Source: an uncultured Pelagibacteraceae bacterium (lineage in GTDB: Bacteria; Pseudomonadota; Alphaproteobacteria; Pelagibacterales; Pelagibacteraceae). Taken from it: 64,000 nt of DNA. How positions within the stretch are numbered: position 1 is the stretch's first letter; each line of letters opens with the position of its first letter. The translations under genes were made by a program, and so were the position numbers. A model generated the notes under the pieces. It saw only the letters and a program-made list of their open reading frames with translations. It had not been told where the DNA came from and did no database searches. The stretch covers positions 1 to 64,000 of the forward strand of contig CACPFY010000003.1 in NCBI GenBank assembly GCA_902633335.1, read 5' to 3'. Below are positions 55,089 to 62,820 of the stretch, piece by piece.

Positions 55089-55885
55089 AAAAATATAAAT
55101 GGTTAGTTCCTACATTATATATAATTTTTTTAATGCTTCCGATTTATTGGTTGATCAATATGTCTTTTAAGACGACTACTGAGATTATAAATACCTACTC
55201 GTTGTGGCCGCAAAAATTCACATTAGAAAATTATGTAAAAATATTTACAGACAGTACTTGGTATATGGGTTACGTAAATTCAATTACATATACAGTATTT
55301 AATACGGTTATTTCAGTAGCAGCTGCTTTACCAGCAGCTTATGCATTTTCAAGGTATAAGTTTTTAGGTGATAAACATTTATTCTTCTGGCTATTAACTA
55401 ACAGAATGGCTCCCCCAGCAGTTTTTGCTTTACCGTTTTTTCAATTTTATTCTTCAGTAAATTTATTTGATACTCATATTGCTGTTGCCTTATCGCATTG
55501 CTTATTTAATATTCCTTTAGCAGTTTGGATTTTAGAGGGATTTATGTCTGCAGTTCCAAAAGAATTAGACGAAACAGCTTATGTAGATGGATATTCTTTT
55601 GGAAGATTTTTCTTTAAAATATTCGTGCCAACTATTGCAGCTGGAATAGGTATTACTATGTTTTTCTGCTTCATGTTCTCCTGGGTTGAGCTTTTATTAG
55701 CTAAAACTTTGACAGCCACAGAGGCTAAACCAATAGCTGCCACTATGACAAGAACGGCTAGTACTTCGGGATATGAACTTGGTTTATTAGCTGCAGCAGG
55801 AACTTTAACAATAATTCCAGGAGCTATTGTAATTTACTTCGTTAAAGATTACATCGCTAAAGGATTTGCGATGGGAAGGGTTTAA
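55085..55885 (+). CDS. glpQ: Glycerol ABC transporter permease 2
   Basis: 266 aa MalG-like permease, six membrane segments; EAA loop ELDETAYVDGYSFGRFFFKI. Starts KKYKWLVPTLYIIFLMLPIYWLI-type first helix. Pairs with GlpP. Overlaps glpP by 4 bp and glpU by 1 bp. Distinct from the E. coli glycerophosphodiesterase with the same symbol. Confidence 0.88.
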   Translation: MKKYKWLVPTLYIIFLMLPIYWLINMSFKTTTEIINTYSLWPQKFTLENYVKIFTDSTWYMGYVNSITYTVFNTVISVAAALPAAYAFSRYKFLGDKHLFFWLLTNRMAPPAVFALPFFQFYSSVNLFDTHIAVALSHCLFNIPLAVWILEGFMSAVPKELDETAYVDGYSFGRFFFKIFVPTIAAGIGITMFFCFMFSWVELLLAKTLTATEAKPIAATMTRTASTSGYELGLLAAAGTLTIIPGAIVIYFVKDYIAKGFAMGRV

Positions 55886-56238
55886 TGTTTACAAAATTAT
55901 ACTCAGCTACTTGGGGGGATGTTGGAAAAGCAAAAGAAAAAGGTTTTTTTGATTTTGATTTATTTTCATGGATGGCTTGGACATGGCAAACGGCTGCTTT
56001 TTTCATTTTTATAGCTTTATGTATAACGGTAATGCTTATTTGGGAAAAGAAAGTACCAGGAGGTTCTCCAAGAAAAGGTATTTTAGGTTTAGATACAACT
56101 AGAGGTGATAGATTATTTGTTTCTTTATTAGGAAGTGCGTTTATTCATTTAGCATGGTTAGGTCTCGTGGGTAGTCTCTTGTGGATAGCATCAATTATTT
56201 GTGTTGCTTATTTTATTGTTGTATTTAAATACGTATAA
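55885..56238 (+). CDS. glpU: Small DUF2160 membrane protein of the glycerol transporter
   Basis: 117 aa with three hydrophobic segments (about residues 28-50, 72-92, 94-114). FSWMAWTWQTAAFFIFIAL and WEKKVPGGSPRKGILGLDTTRGDRLFVSLLG are hallmarks of DUF2160, a small protein found specifically in rhizobial-type glycerol ABC operons (GlpU). Its role is unknown; it may be an accessory subunit. Its presence is the best evidence that this ABC system imports glycerol. Confidence 0.85.
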   Translation: MFTKLYSATWGDVGKAKEKGFFDFDLFSWMAWTWQTAAFFIFIALCITVMLIWEKKVPGGSPRKGILGLDTTRGDRLFVSLLGSAFIHLAWLGLVGSLLWIASIICVAYFIVVFKYV

Positions 56239-56241
56239 CAA

Positions 56242-57246
56242 ATGGTCAAAGTAGGAATTAATGGTTTTGGTAGAATAGGGCGGCTTATTTTAAGAGCTTT
56301 ATTAGAAAACTATAAAGGTAAAATTCAAGTAGTAGGCATTAATGATCTTGGTTCTATAGAAGCCAACGCTCACCTAATCAAATTTGATAGTACACATGGC
56401 ACATTAAATCATGAAGTAAAGACAACTAAAGAAGGTTTTCAAATTGGAGATCAAAATATCAAAGTTTTTGCTGAAAGAGATCCTGCTAAGTTACCTTGGG
56501 GTAAGATAGGAGCTGATGTAGTTTTGGAGTGCACAGGTTTCTTTTTAGATAAAAAAACTGCTGGCAAACATATTGAAGCTGGAGCTAAAAAAGTAATTAT
56601 ATCTGCGCCAGCAAAAGAGGTAGATTTTACAGTAGTTCAAGGAGTAAACAGCAAAGATTTGAAAAAAGAACATAATGTAATTTCTAATGGCTCTTGCACT
56701 ACTAACTGTTTAGCACCAGTTGCGATGGTTTTAGAAAATACTTTCGGTATTGAATATGGTTATATGACTACTATTCATAGTTACACGGGAGACCAAAAAC
56801 TTTTAGATACATTGCACAAAGACTTGAGAAGAGCCAGAGCATCAGGGGACGCGATGATACCAACTTCAACGGGCGCCGCTAAAGCAATGAGTTTAGTATT
56901 ACCAAGTTTAAAAGGAAAACTCGACGGAACAGCCATAAGAGTACCAACACCTAATGTATCTTTAATAGATCTTACATTCGTACCGAATAAAGAAGTAAGT
57001 TCTGAAAGTATTAATGATGCTATGATTAAAGCAGCTAAAGGACCTTTAAAAGGAATATTGGCAACTAATTCAGCTCCTTTAGTTTCTAAAGATTTTAATC
57101 ATAACCCACATAGTTCAATATTTGATTTAACACAAACTCAAGTTATAAAAGGTAAATTTAGTAGAGTATTATCTTGGTATGATAATGAATGGGGTTTTTC
57201 AAATAGGATGTGTGATACTGCAATTCAAATAGCAGGACTGATTTAA
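56242..57246 (+). CDS. gap: Glyceraldehyde-3-phosphate dehydrogenase, type I
   Basis: 334 aa. VGINGFGRIGRLILRA (NAD fold), SNGSCTTNCLAPVA with the active-site Cys, TIHSYTGDQ, RRARASGDAMIPTSTGAAKA and WYDNEWGFSNRM. Placed 3 bp after glpU, so glycerol-derived DHAP can be carried into central metabolism from the same transcript. Ends overlapping a small opposing reading frame by 4 bp. Confidence 0.97.
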   Translation: MVKVGINGFGRIGRLILRALLENYKGKIQVVGINDLGSIEANAHLIKFDSTHGTLNHEVKTTKEGFQIGDQNIKVFAERDPAKLPWGKIGADVVLECTGFFLDKKTAGKHIEAGAKKVIISAPAKEVDFTVVQGVNSKDLKKEHNVISNGSCTTNCLAPVAMVLENTFGIEYGYMTTIHSYTGDQKLLDTLHKDLRRARASGDAMIPTSTGAAKAMSLVLPSLKGKLDGTAIRVPTPNVSLIDLTFVPNKEVSSESINDAMIKAAKGPLKGILATNSAPLVSKDFNHNPHSSIFDLTQTQVIKGKFSRVLSWYDNEWGFSNRMCDTAIQIAGLI

Positions 57247-57422
57247 TTTTTAATATTTTTTTCTGCCTCTTCAATCAATTTTAAAGTGCTTGGAGGTATA
57301 TCCTTATTTAATATTTCTTTTGATTTCTGAACAGTGGGATCTTTAATTTTTTTAAAAGGTTTGGAATTATTTATTTCGTTAACAGCATCTAAAATATCTG
57401 AAATATTATATTTTTGGTTCAT
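57243..57422 (-). CDS. 59-aa hypothetical protein downstream of the Anbu-like peptidase
   Basis: Small reading frame starting ATG at 57422, 3 bp after the stop of the peptidase gene, and ending TAA at 57243-57245, overlapping the gap stop. The product begins MNQKYNISDILDAV and is a charged, probably helical protein with no signal or membrane segment. I do not recognise a family. Being spaced exactly like an operon partner and filling the whole gap between genes makes it likely to be real. Confidence 0.6.
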   Translation of the reverse strand: MNQKYNISDILDAVNEINNSKPFKKIKDPTVQKSKEILNKDIPPSTLKLIEEAEKNIKN

Positions 57423-57425
57423 TGT

Positions 57426-58151
57426 TTATTTCTCCCAGTCAAATTTTGGAAAGGTATCAAAAACTTGCAGAACCTTATCTGACCACTGATTACAAACCTT
57501 TGCATAGTCTTCATCAGTAGTGTTTAGGCACTTTAAGTAAGAAATTTTCTTTTGATCCTTTTTGTAAACAGCAATGTCAATAGGAGGACCAACTGTAAGG
57601 TCACTTTTTAGAGTTGAGTCCATAGAAATTAATGCACATCTTGATGCATCACCTATTGAAACATTAGGAGTTATAACTCTATCTAAAATAGGTTTTCCAT
57701 ATTTAACTTCACCTATTACAAGGTATGGTTTGCTGTCAGCTGGTCTTATATAATTACCTTGCGGATAAACCATATACAGTTCAAGCGATTGACCTTTTAT
57801 CTGACCTCCGATTATGAAAGTGGATCCCAAAACTGAGCTATCGGTGTTAACACCATCGGGCGATGAGTGCTTCACATTGAGTTTTCCTATATAAGAAGCA
57901 ATTTGCTCAAAGTCTTTACAAGTATTTAAATTTAAAGCGCCATTTTTATTTTTTATATCTTTTTCTATTGTTTTAAAAACCGCTTGAGATGTAGCTAAAT
58001 TACCTGATGTCACTACTATTATTGTTCTATCTCCAACATCGTAAGTTAACATTTTAGAATAAATATTTACATTGTCCAAGCCAGCATTAGTTCTTGAGTC
58101 TGAGGCTACTACTATTCCTTCTTTCGTTTTAATACCTACACAATATGTCAT
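57426..58151 (-). CDS. Anbu-type proteasome-like peptidase
   Basis: 241 aa Ntn-hydrolase of the predicted proteasome-type protease group (COG3484, Anbu). After Met removal, Thr2 (MTYCVGIK) becomes the N-terminal nucleophile; VVASDSRTNAG and IIVVTSGNLATSQAVF match the proteasome beta fold. Anbu genes usually cluster with circularly permuted ATP-grasp, alpha-E and transglutaminase genes. Here the ATP-grasp gene is divergent, 100 bp away, and the other two are missing. Physiological role of Anbu is unsettled. Confidence 0.88.
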   Translation of the reverse strand: MTYCVGIKTKEGIVVASDSRTNAGLDNVNIYSKMLTYDVGDRTIIVVTSGNLATSQAVFKTIEKDIKNKNGALNLNTCKDFEQIASYIGKLNVKHSSPDGVNTDSSVLGSTFIIGGQIKGQSLELYMVYPQGNYIRPADSKPYLVIGEVKYGKPILDRVITPNVSIGDASRCALISMDSTLKSDLTVGPPIDIAVYKKDQKKISYLKCLNTTDEDYAKVCNQWSDKVLQVFDTFPKFDWEK

Positions 58152-58251
58152 GTTGAATACTTATTTAAAATTAACTAACTTTTCAATTCTTTATTATCAT
58201 ATCTAACATCTAAAATTCGCATTTGATTGTAGAAAAAATAACTAGAATATT

Positions 58252-59694
58252 ATGGCTATTATGTGGAAAAAGTACAATTCAAAAAACACTTATGATGAGT
58301 ACTTAAACTCGGAAAATAAGCTCCGAAAGCAAGCTCTGATAATTTCTCATATTTTAGAGAGACACGGAATTAAAAAATTAAACGAAATCGAGAAAAATTG
58401 TGCAAGCACGATTAACTCAAGAGGAATTAATTTTAGAGTTTATTCTTCAGGTAAAAAATTACAAGAAAAGCAGTGGCCTCTTGATATTATTCCAAGAATA
58501 ATTCTTAAGAAAGACTGGTCTAAAGTTGCTAGAGGATTATTGCAAAGAGTTAAAGCGTTAAATTTATTTATTGATGATGTTTATAACGATAGAAAAATAT
58601 TTAAGGACAATATTATACCTGAGGAATTAGTTTTCGATTCCCCATACTATTTGCGAGAGTGTTATGGTTTCTCACCAAAATATAAAGCATGGTCAAATAT
58701 ATCAGGGATTGATTTAATTAGAAATATTGACGGAGAATTTTTAGTTCTTGAAGACAATTTAAGAGTACCTTCTGGAGTATCATATATGTTGGAAAATAGA
58801 ATGGTAATGAGAGATGTTTTTCCAGAATTATTTACAAAATATAAAGTTTCATCAGTACATCAATACCCTAATAAACTTTATCACTGTATGCTCGAATGCG
58901 TTCCTAGAAAGACAACAAATCCACATATGTGCGTTTTAACACCTGGAAGATATAACTCAGCATACTTTGAACATAGATTTTTAGCAGAACAAATGGGAAT
59001 AGCTTTAGTCGAAGGAAAAGATTTATTCGTAGAAAAAGATTTAGTTTACATGAAAACAGTTAAAGGACCGTTAAAAGTAGATTGTATTTACAGAAGAATT
59101 GATGATAATTTTTTAGATCCAAAAGTATTTTATAAACATTCAATTTTAGGTGTACCAGGTTTATTTAAATGTTGGAGAAAGGGAAATGTGGGTATTATAA
59201 ATGCCCCTGGAACAGGAATAGCAGATGACAAAGCAATTTACTCTTATGTAGATCAGATGATAAAATATTATTTAGATGAGGACCCTAAGATTAAACAAGT
59301 CCAAACTTTTTTATGTAGAAAAAAAATTCACAGAGAACATGTAATAGATAATATTTCTAAACTTGTTGTTAAACCAACTAATGGATCTGGTGGAAATGGA
59401 ATACTAATAGGACCAAAATCATCTAAAAAAGAAAGAGATGACATGGTAAATAAAATCAAATCTAAACCGAATGATTATATTGCCCAACCTTTAGAAATTC
59501 TTTCAACAACACCAACTATTTCTGATGAAGGTATCCAACCTAGACATTTAGATTTAAGACCGTTCATTTTATCTGGTAAAACTTCCTGGGTTACTACGGG
59601 AGGTCTAACTAGAGTTGCGCTTAAAAAAGGAAGCACAATAGTTAATAGCTCGCAAGGTGGTGGGTCAAAAGACACTTTAATTGTAGATAGATAA
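58252..59694 (+). CDS. Circularly permuted ATP-grasp type 2 protein (DUF404/DUF407)
   Basis: 480 aa. SGVSYMLENRMVMRDVFPELF, VCVLTPG-like segment HMCVLTPGRYNSAYFEH, VVKPTNGSGGNGILIG and a C-terminal SSQGGGSKDTLIVDR are typical. Probably forms amide or peptide bonds with ATP; members are linked to Anbu and transglutaminase-like proteins. Two in-frame ATGs (58252, 58261) are possible; neither has a clear ribosome-binding site. Convergent with znuA, with 4 bp between the ends. Confidence 0.88.
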   Translation: MAIMWKKYNSKNTYDEYLNSENKLRKQALIISHILERHGIKKLNEIEKNCASTINSRGINFRVYSSGKKLQEKQWPLDIIPRIILKKDWSKVARGLLQRVKALNLFIDDVYNDRKIFKDNIIPEELVFDSPYYLRECYGFSPKYKAWSNISGIDLIRNIDGEFLVLEDNLRVPSGVSYMLENRMVMRDVFPELFTKYKVSSVHQYPNKLYHCMLECVPRKTTNPHMCVLTPGRYNSAYFEHRFLAEQMGIALVEGKDLFVEKDLVYMKTVKGPLKVDCIYRRIDDNFLDPKVFYKHSILGVPGLFKCWRKGNVGIINAPGTGIADDKAIYSYVDQMIKYYLDEDPKIKQVQTFLCRKKIHREHVIDNISKLVVKPTNGSGGNGILIGPKSSKKERDDMVNKIKSKPNDYIAQPLEILSTTPTISDEGIQPRHLDLRPFILSGKTSWVTTGGLTRVALKKGSTIVNSSQGGGSKDTLIVDR

Positions 59695-59698
59695 AAAA

Positions 59699-60673
59699 CT
59701 AACAGCCTTTAAAAGAGGAAGACATATTCTTAATTAAATCAAAATACAAAGTTTTTCCTGGATTTAGAGTAGCTCCTAATGGGTCTATAACTCCAGTCTT
59801 AATATTTGTATCCTTTGCTACTACTTTGATTATGTCAGGGTTAAATTGAGGTTCAGAAAATACACAACTTACTTTTTCATGTTCAATCACTTCTCTAATC
59901 TCAGACAATTGTTCTGCACCAGGTAATACATCTGTATTTACTGTGAAAGCTCCCAAAACATTTACATCAAATCTTTTTTCAAAATATTGGTAGGCGTCAT
60001 GAAAAACAATTGATTTAAAATCTTTATTTAATTCAGATTTTACTTTTTTAGTAAGTTTATCTAATTCTTTGTGTGCTTTTTTTAAATTATCTTTATATTT
60101 AGATGCGTTTACTTGATCTTTTTCAATTAGATGTTCTGCCATTTCACTTAAAATTACTTTTGCATTCATTGGATCAAGCCAAATATGTGGATCATGTTCA
60201 CCATGAGCATGTTCGTGATGATCATCATGTTTATCTTCTTTATGACCATGTTCTTTATGACCATGTTCTTTATGTTCATCATGCCCATGATCATCATGCC
60301 CTTCAAATATATTTCTTTCTCTAAATTCTAATTTTTTTAAACCCTTAATTTCCATTAATTCTATTTTTTCCGCTTTTTTTGCTATTGATTTTAATGGTTT
60401 TTCTAAAAAATTTTCTAAGTCTTCGCCAACCCAAAATATTAAGTCAGCATTTTGTAACATTTTTGCATGTGATGGTTTTAAAGCAAATCCATGCGGAGAA
60501 GCATAACCATCTACAATTAAATCTGGTTTACCAACTCCATCCATTAAATAACTTGCTAATGAGTGTATAGGTTTTATTGACGTAACTACTTTGATATCAG
60601 CATTTGCCGGAGTAAAAATAACTAAAAGAGATAATAATGAAGCTATTAGCGGTAATTTTTTAATGTTTTTCAT
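59699..60673 (-). CDS. znuA: Zinc ABC transporter substrate-binding protein
   Basis: 324 aa periplasmic protein with signal peptide (residues 1-25, ending PANA before Asp). Cluster A-1 binding fold: His in SIKPIHSLA and YASPHGFALKPSH, HDPHIWLDPMNAK and IVFHDAYQYFEKRF. Between them lies a charged His-rich loop of about 45 residues (GHDDHGHDEHKEHGHKEHGH...), typical of zinc rather than manganese binders. Divergent from znuC across a 72-bp region with two Zur-like boxes. Final Cys-containing end is normal for ZnuA. Confidence 0.94.
   Translation of the reverse strand: MKNIKKLPLIASLLSLLVIFTPANADIKVVTSIKPIHSLASYLMDGVGKPDLIVDGYASPHGFALKPSHAKMLQNADLIFWVGEDLENFLEKPLKSIAKKAEKIELMEIKGLKKLEFRERNIFEGHDDHGHDEHKEHGHKEHGHKEDKHDDHHEHAHGEHDPHIWLDPMNAKVILSEMAEHLIEKDQVNASKYKDNLKKAHKELDKLTKKVKSELNKDFKSIVFHDAYQYFEKRFDVNVLGAFTVNTDVLPGAEQLSEIREVIEHEKVSCVFSEPQFNPDIIKVVAKDTNIKTGVIDPLGATLNPGKTLYFDLIKNMSSSFKGC
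60236..60280 (+). repeat. 15-bp tandem repeat encoding the ZnuA His-rich loop
   Basis: Unit TTCTTTATGACCATG occurs exactly at 60236-60250 and 60251-60265, with a partial third copy to 60280. On the coding (minus) strand it gives repeated HGHKE. Because the unit is a multiple of 3, copy number can change without frameshift, so loop length may vary between strains. Confidence 0.8.
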
Positions 60674-60693
60674 AATATAGATATGTTAAAGTT

Positions 60694-60726
60694 GTTATAA
60701 TATAACAGTATGTAATAATATAACAT
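60694..60726 (+). promoter_or_regulatory. Two Zur-like operator boxes between znuA and znuC
   Basis: Box 1 GTTATAATATAAC (60694-60706) is a perfect palindrome around a central A. Box 2 ATGTAATAATATAACAT (60710-60726) is the same palindrome with one mismatch and longer flanks. Centres are 18 bp apart, and both agree with the proteobacterial Zur consensus (ATGTTATA-A-TATAACAT core). They sit 21-53 bp from the znuA start and 20-52 bp from the znuC start, so they can control both directions. zur is encoded at the end of the rightward operon. Confidence 0.82.
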
Positions 60727-60745
60727 TTGAAAGTCAAGTGATAAA

Positions 60746-61492
60746 ATGAGCTTAAATCAAAATATCTTAGTAAAATTAAAACAAGCAGGTCTTCGTATAA
60801 ATAATAAATGGCTTGTTAAAGATGTATCTCTACAGATTGAAAAAGGTAAAATAGTTACTCTTATTGGCCCGAATGGTTCTGGAAAAAGTACAACCGCAAA
60901 AATTGCACTTGGGATCTATAAAAAAATTAATGGGGAAGCTAAAAAATATACAAATAAAGTTGGATATGTTCCTCAAAAAATTTCAATCGATTGGACATTA
61001 CCACTAAGAGTAAGTGATTTCATGGTACTTACTGAAAATCTTAAAGAGGAAGCTATTAACGATGCTCTATCATTAACGGGTGTCATACATCTCAAAGATA
61101 AAAATTTAGGAGACTTATCAGGCGGGGAATTTCAAAGAGTTCTGCTTGCAAGAGCAATTTCAAAAAAACCAGAACTATTAGTTCTTGATGAACCAGTACA
61201 AGGGGTTGATTTTACAGGTGAAATTGCTTTATACGAACTTATAAAGAAAATTTCTGATGAATTAAATTGTGGAATTTTATTAATTTCCCATGATCTGCAC
61301 ACTGTAATGAGTGCTACGGACCACGTTGTTTGCCTAAATGGTCATGTTTGTTGCTCTGGATCTCCAATAGAGGTTGCAAAAAATAATGAATATAAAGCTT
61401 TATTCGGAGAACAGGCTTCTCAAATATTGTCAAGATACGAACATAGACACGATCACATTCATACAAATGAAGGAAAGATAAAAAAAAATTAA
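60746..61492 (+). CDS. znuC: Zinc ABC transporter ATPase
   Basis: 248 aa. Walker A GPNGSGKST, signature LSGGEFQRVLLARA, Walker B LLVLDEP, H-loop LISHDLHTVMSATDHVVCLNGHVCC, typical of ZnuC/MntB-type importers. The C-terminus is His-rich (YEHRHDHIHT). Starts 20 bp after Zur-like box 2; followed without gap by znuB. Confidence 0.94.
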   Translation: MSLNQNILVKLKQAGLRINNKWLVKDVSLQIEKGKIVTLIGPNGSGKSTTAKIALGIYKKINGEAKKYTNKVGYVPQKISIDWTLPLRVSDFMVLTENLKEEAINDALSLTGVIHLKDKNLGDLSGGEFQRVLLARAISKKPELLVLDEPVQGVDFTGEIALYELIKKISDELNCGILLISHDLHTVMSATDHVVCLNGHVCCSGSPIEVAKNNEYKALFGEQASQILSRYEHRHDHIHTNEGKIKKN

Positions 61493-62296
61493 ATGTTAGA
61501 TGATTTCTTTATAAGGGCTTTAATAGCTGGACTTGGTATTGCAATTGTAACAGGTCCCCTTGGATGTTTCGTTATATGGAGACGATTGTCATATTTTGGT
61601 GATACTCTTGCTCATTCCGCTTTACTTGGAGTTACACTCGCCTATACTTTAGAATTTAATATTGCCATTTCAGTATTTATTATTTCATCTTTAATTGCGT
61701 TAATTCTAATAGATCTACAAAAAAGAACTAATCTACCAGGCGATGCTTTACTAGGACTTTTAGCTCATTCCTCCTTGGCAGTTGGATTAGTTGTTATTGG
61801 ATTTTTAACATTTATAAGGTTCGATATTATGGGATTATTATTTGGAGATATATTAGCAGTTACAACTGATGATATATTCATTATATGGATAGGTGGTCCG
61901 TTAATATTAATAATACTTAAATTAATTTGGAAACCTTTATTTGCATCAACAGTAAACTATGAACTGGCAGAAGCCGAGGGATTAAATCCTGACAGAGCTA
62001 AAGCTATATTTACTATTTTAATGGCAGGTATCATTGCTATTTCAATTAAAATGGTTGGACTATTATTAATTACAGGAATGTTAATTATACCAGCTGCAAT
62101 GGCTAGAAATATTTCTTCGAGCCCACAAATGATGGTAATTTATTCAGTGATTGGGGGATTGTTGTCTGTAATTTTAGGTTTATTAACTTCTTTAGAATTT
62201 AATACAGCTTCAGGACCCTCAATAATAGCAGCTGCCTTATTTTTATTCATACTTTCATTATTAAAAATTAAACAATCGATTAAATTGAAAAATTGA
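61493..62296 (+). CDS. znuB: Zinc ABC transporter permease
   Basis: 267 aa ABC-3 family permease with about eight membrane segments; GPLGCFVIWRRLSYFGDTLAHSALLG at the N-terminus and NYELAEAEGLNPDRAKAIF (coupling loop) are characteristic. Its start directly follows the znuC stop. Together with ZnuA and ZnuC it forms the high-affinity zinc importer. Confidence 0.94.
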   Translation: MLDDFFIRALIAGLGIAIVTGPLGCFVIWRRLSYFGDTLAHSALLGVTLAYTLEFNIAISVFIISSLIALILIDLQKRTNLPGDALLGLLAHSSLAVGLVVIGFLTFIRFDIMGLLFGDILAVTTDDIFIIWIGGPLILIILKLIWKPLFASTVNYELAEAEGLNPDRAKAIFTILMAGIIAISIKMVGLLLITGMLIIPAAMARNISSSPQMMVIYSVIGGLLSVILGLLTSLEFNTASGPSIIAAALFLFILSLLKIKQSIKLKN

Positions 62297-62311
62297 TGGA
62301 GAATCAGTACA

Positions 62312-62719
62312 ATGGCTAAAATGCAAAAAGAATATAATCTATCAAAAAATCAGCAAATAGTTTTTGATATAATCGAAAGATCTAGCGAACCGGTTAAAGC
62401 TTACTCAATTCTATATAATGTAAAAAAAAAGGGTATCAAAGCTCCTCCTCAAGTTTATAGAGCTTTAGAAAAATTAATTAAGCTTGGTAAAATTCATAAA
62501 GTGGAAAGTAAAAATGCATTCGTAGCTTGTAAAAGTTCTAATTGTGAAATATCAAAAGCTACCGCTTTTTCAATTTGTGAGATTTGTGAAAAAGTCACTG
62601 AAATTGCAAACAATAAACTTTCTAATTTCTTAAATAGTTTTGAGGATAAATCTGGCATGAAATATAAAAAGTATAATCTTGAATTTTTCGGATTATGCAA
62701 AAAGTGTAAAAAAACTTAA
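62312..62719 (+). CDS. zur: Zinc uptake regulator Zur (Fur family)
   Basis: 135 aa. Winged-helix part (KNQQIVFDIIERSSEPVKAYSILYNVKKKG, PPQVYRALEKLIKLGKIHKVES) and dimerisation part with CEICEK and CKKCKK, the structural zinc CxxC pairs. Sits 15 bp after znuB and near the two boxes it probably binds, so the locus is likely autoregulated. Target metal is inferred from context. Confidence 0.9.
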   Translation: MAKMQKEYNLSKNQQIVFDIIERSSEPVKAYSILYNVKKKGIKAPPQVYRALEKLIKLGKIHKVESKNAFVACKSSNCEISKATAFSICEICEKVTEIANNKLSNFLNSFEDKSGMKYKKYNLEFFGLCKKCKKT

Positions 62720-62810
62720 TTTTCCCCCATTTTAGCTGATTATAATTCACCTTTTAGTTGCATTACGGTTACATTTACTAATTATACGTGCTAGTTTTTT
62801 TAAAAAAATA

Positions 62811-62815
62811 AGGAG
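62811..62815 (+). promoter_or_regulatory. Shine-Dalgarno of proX
   Basis: AGGAG 5 bases before the ATG at 62821, one of the clear ribosome-binding sites in the window and again in front of an abundant periplasmic binding protein. The 101-bp gap (62720-62820) also holds a T7A7 tract at 62795-62808; I see no terminator or riboswitch there. Confidence 0.6.
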
Positions 62816-62820
62816 TATAC

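Noticed and set aside
60103..60324. His-rich plus-strand frame opposite znuA
   Set aside because: Mirror of the His-rich loop codons of ZnuA (CAT/ATG symmetry), not a separate gene.
62795..62808. T7A7 palindrome before proX
   Set aside because: Simple homopolymer junction; may bend DNA but cannot be assigned a function, and is not a terminator.
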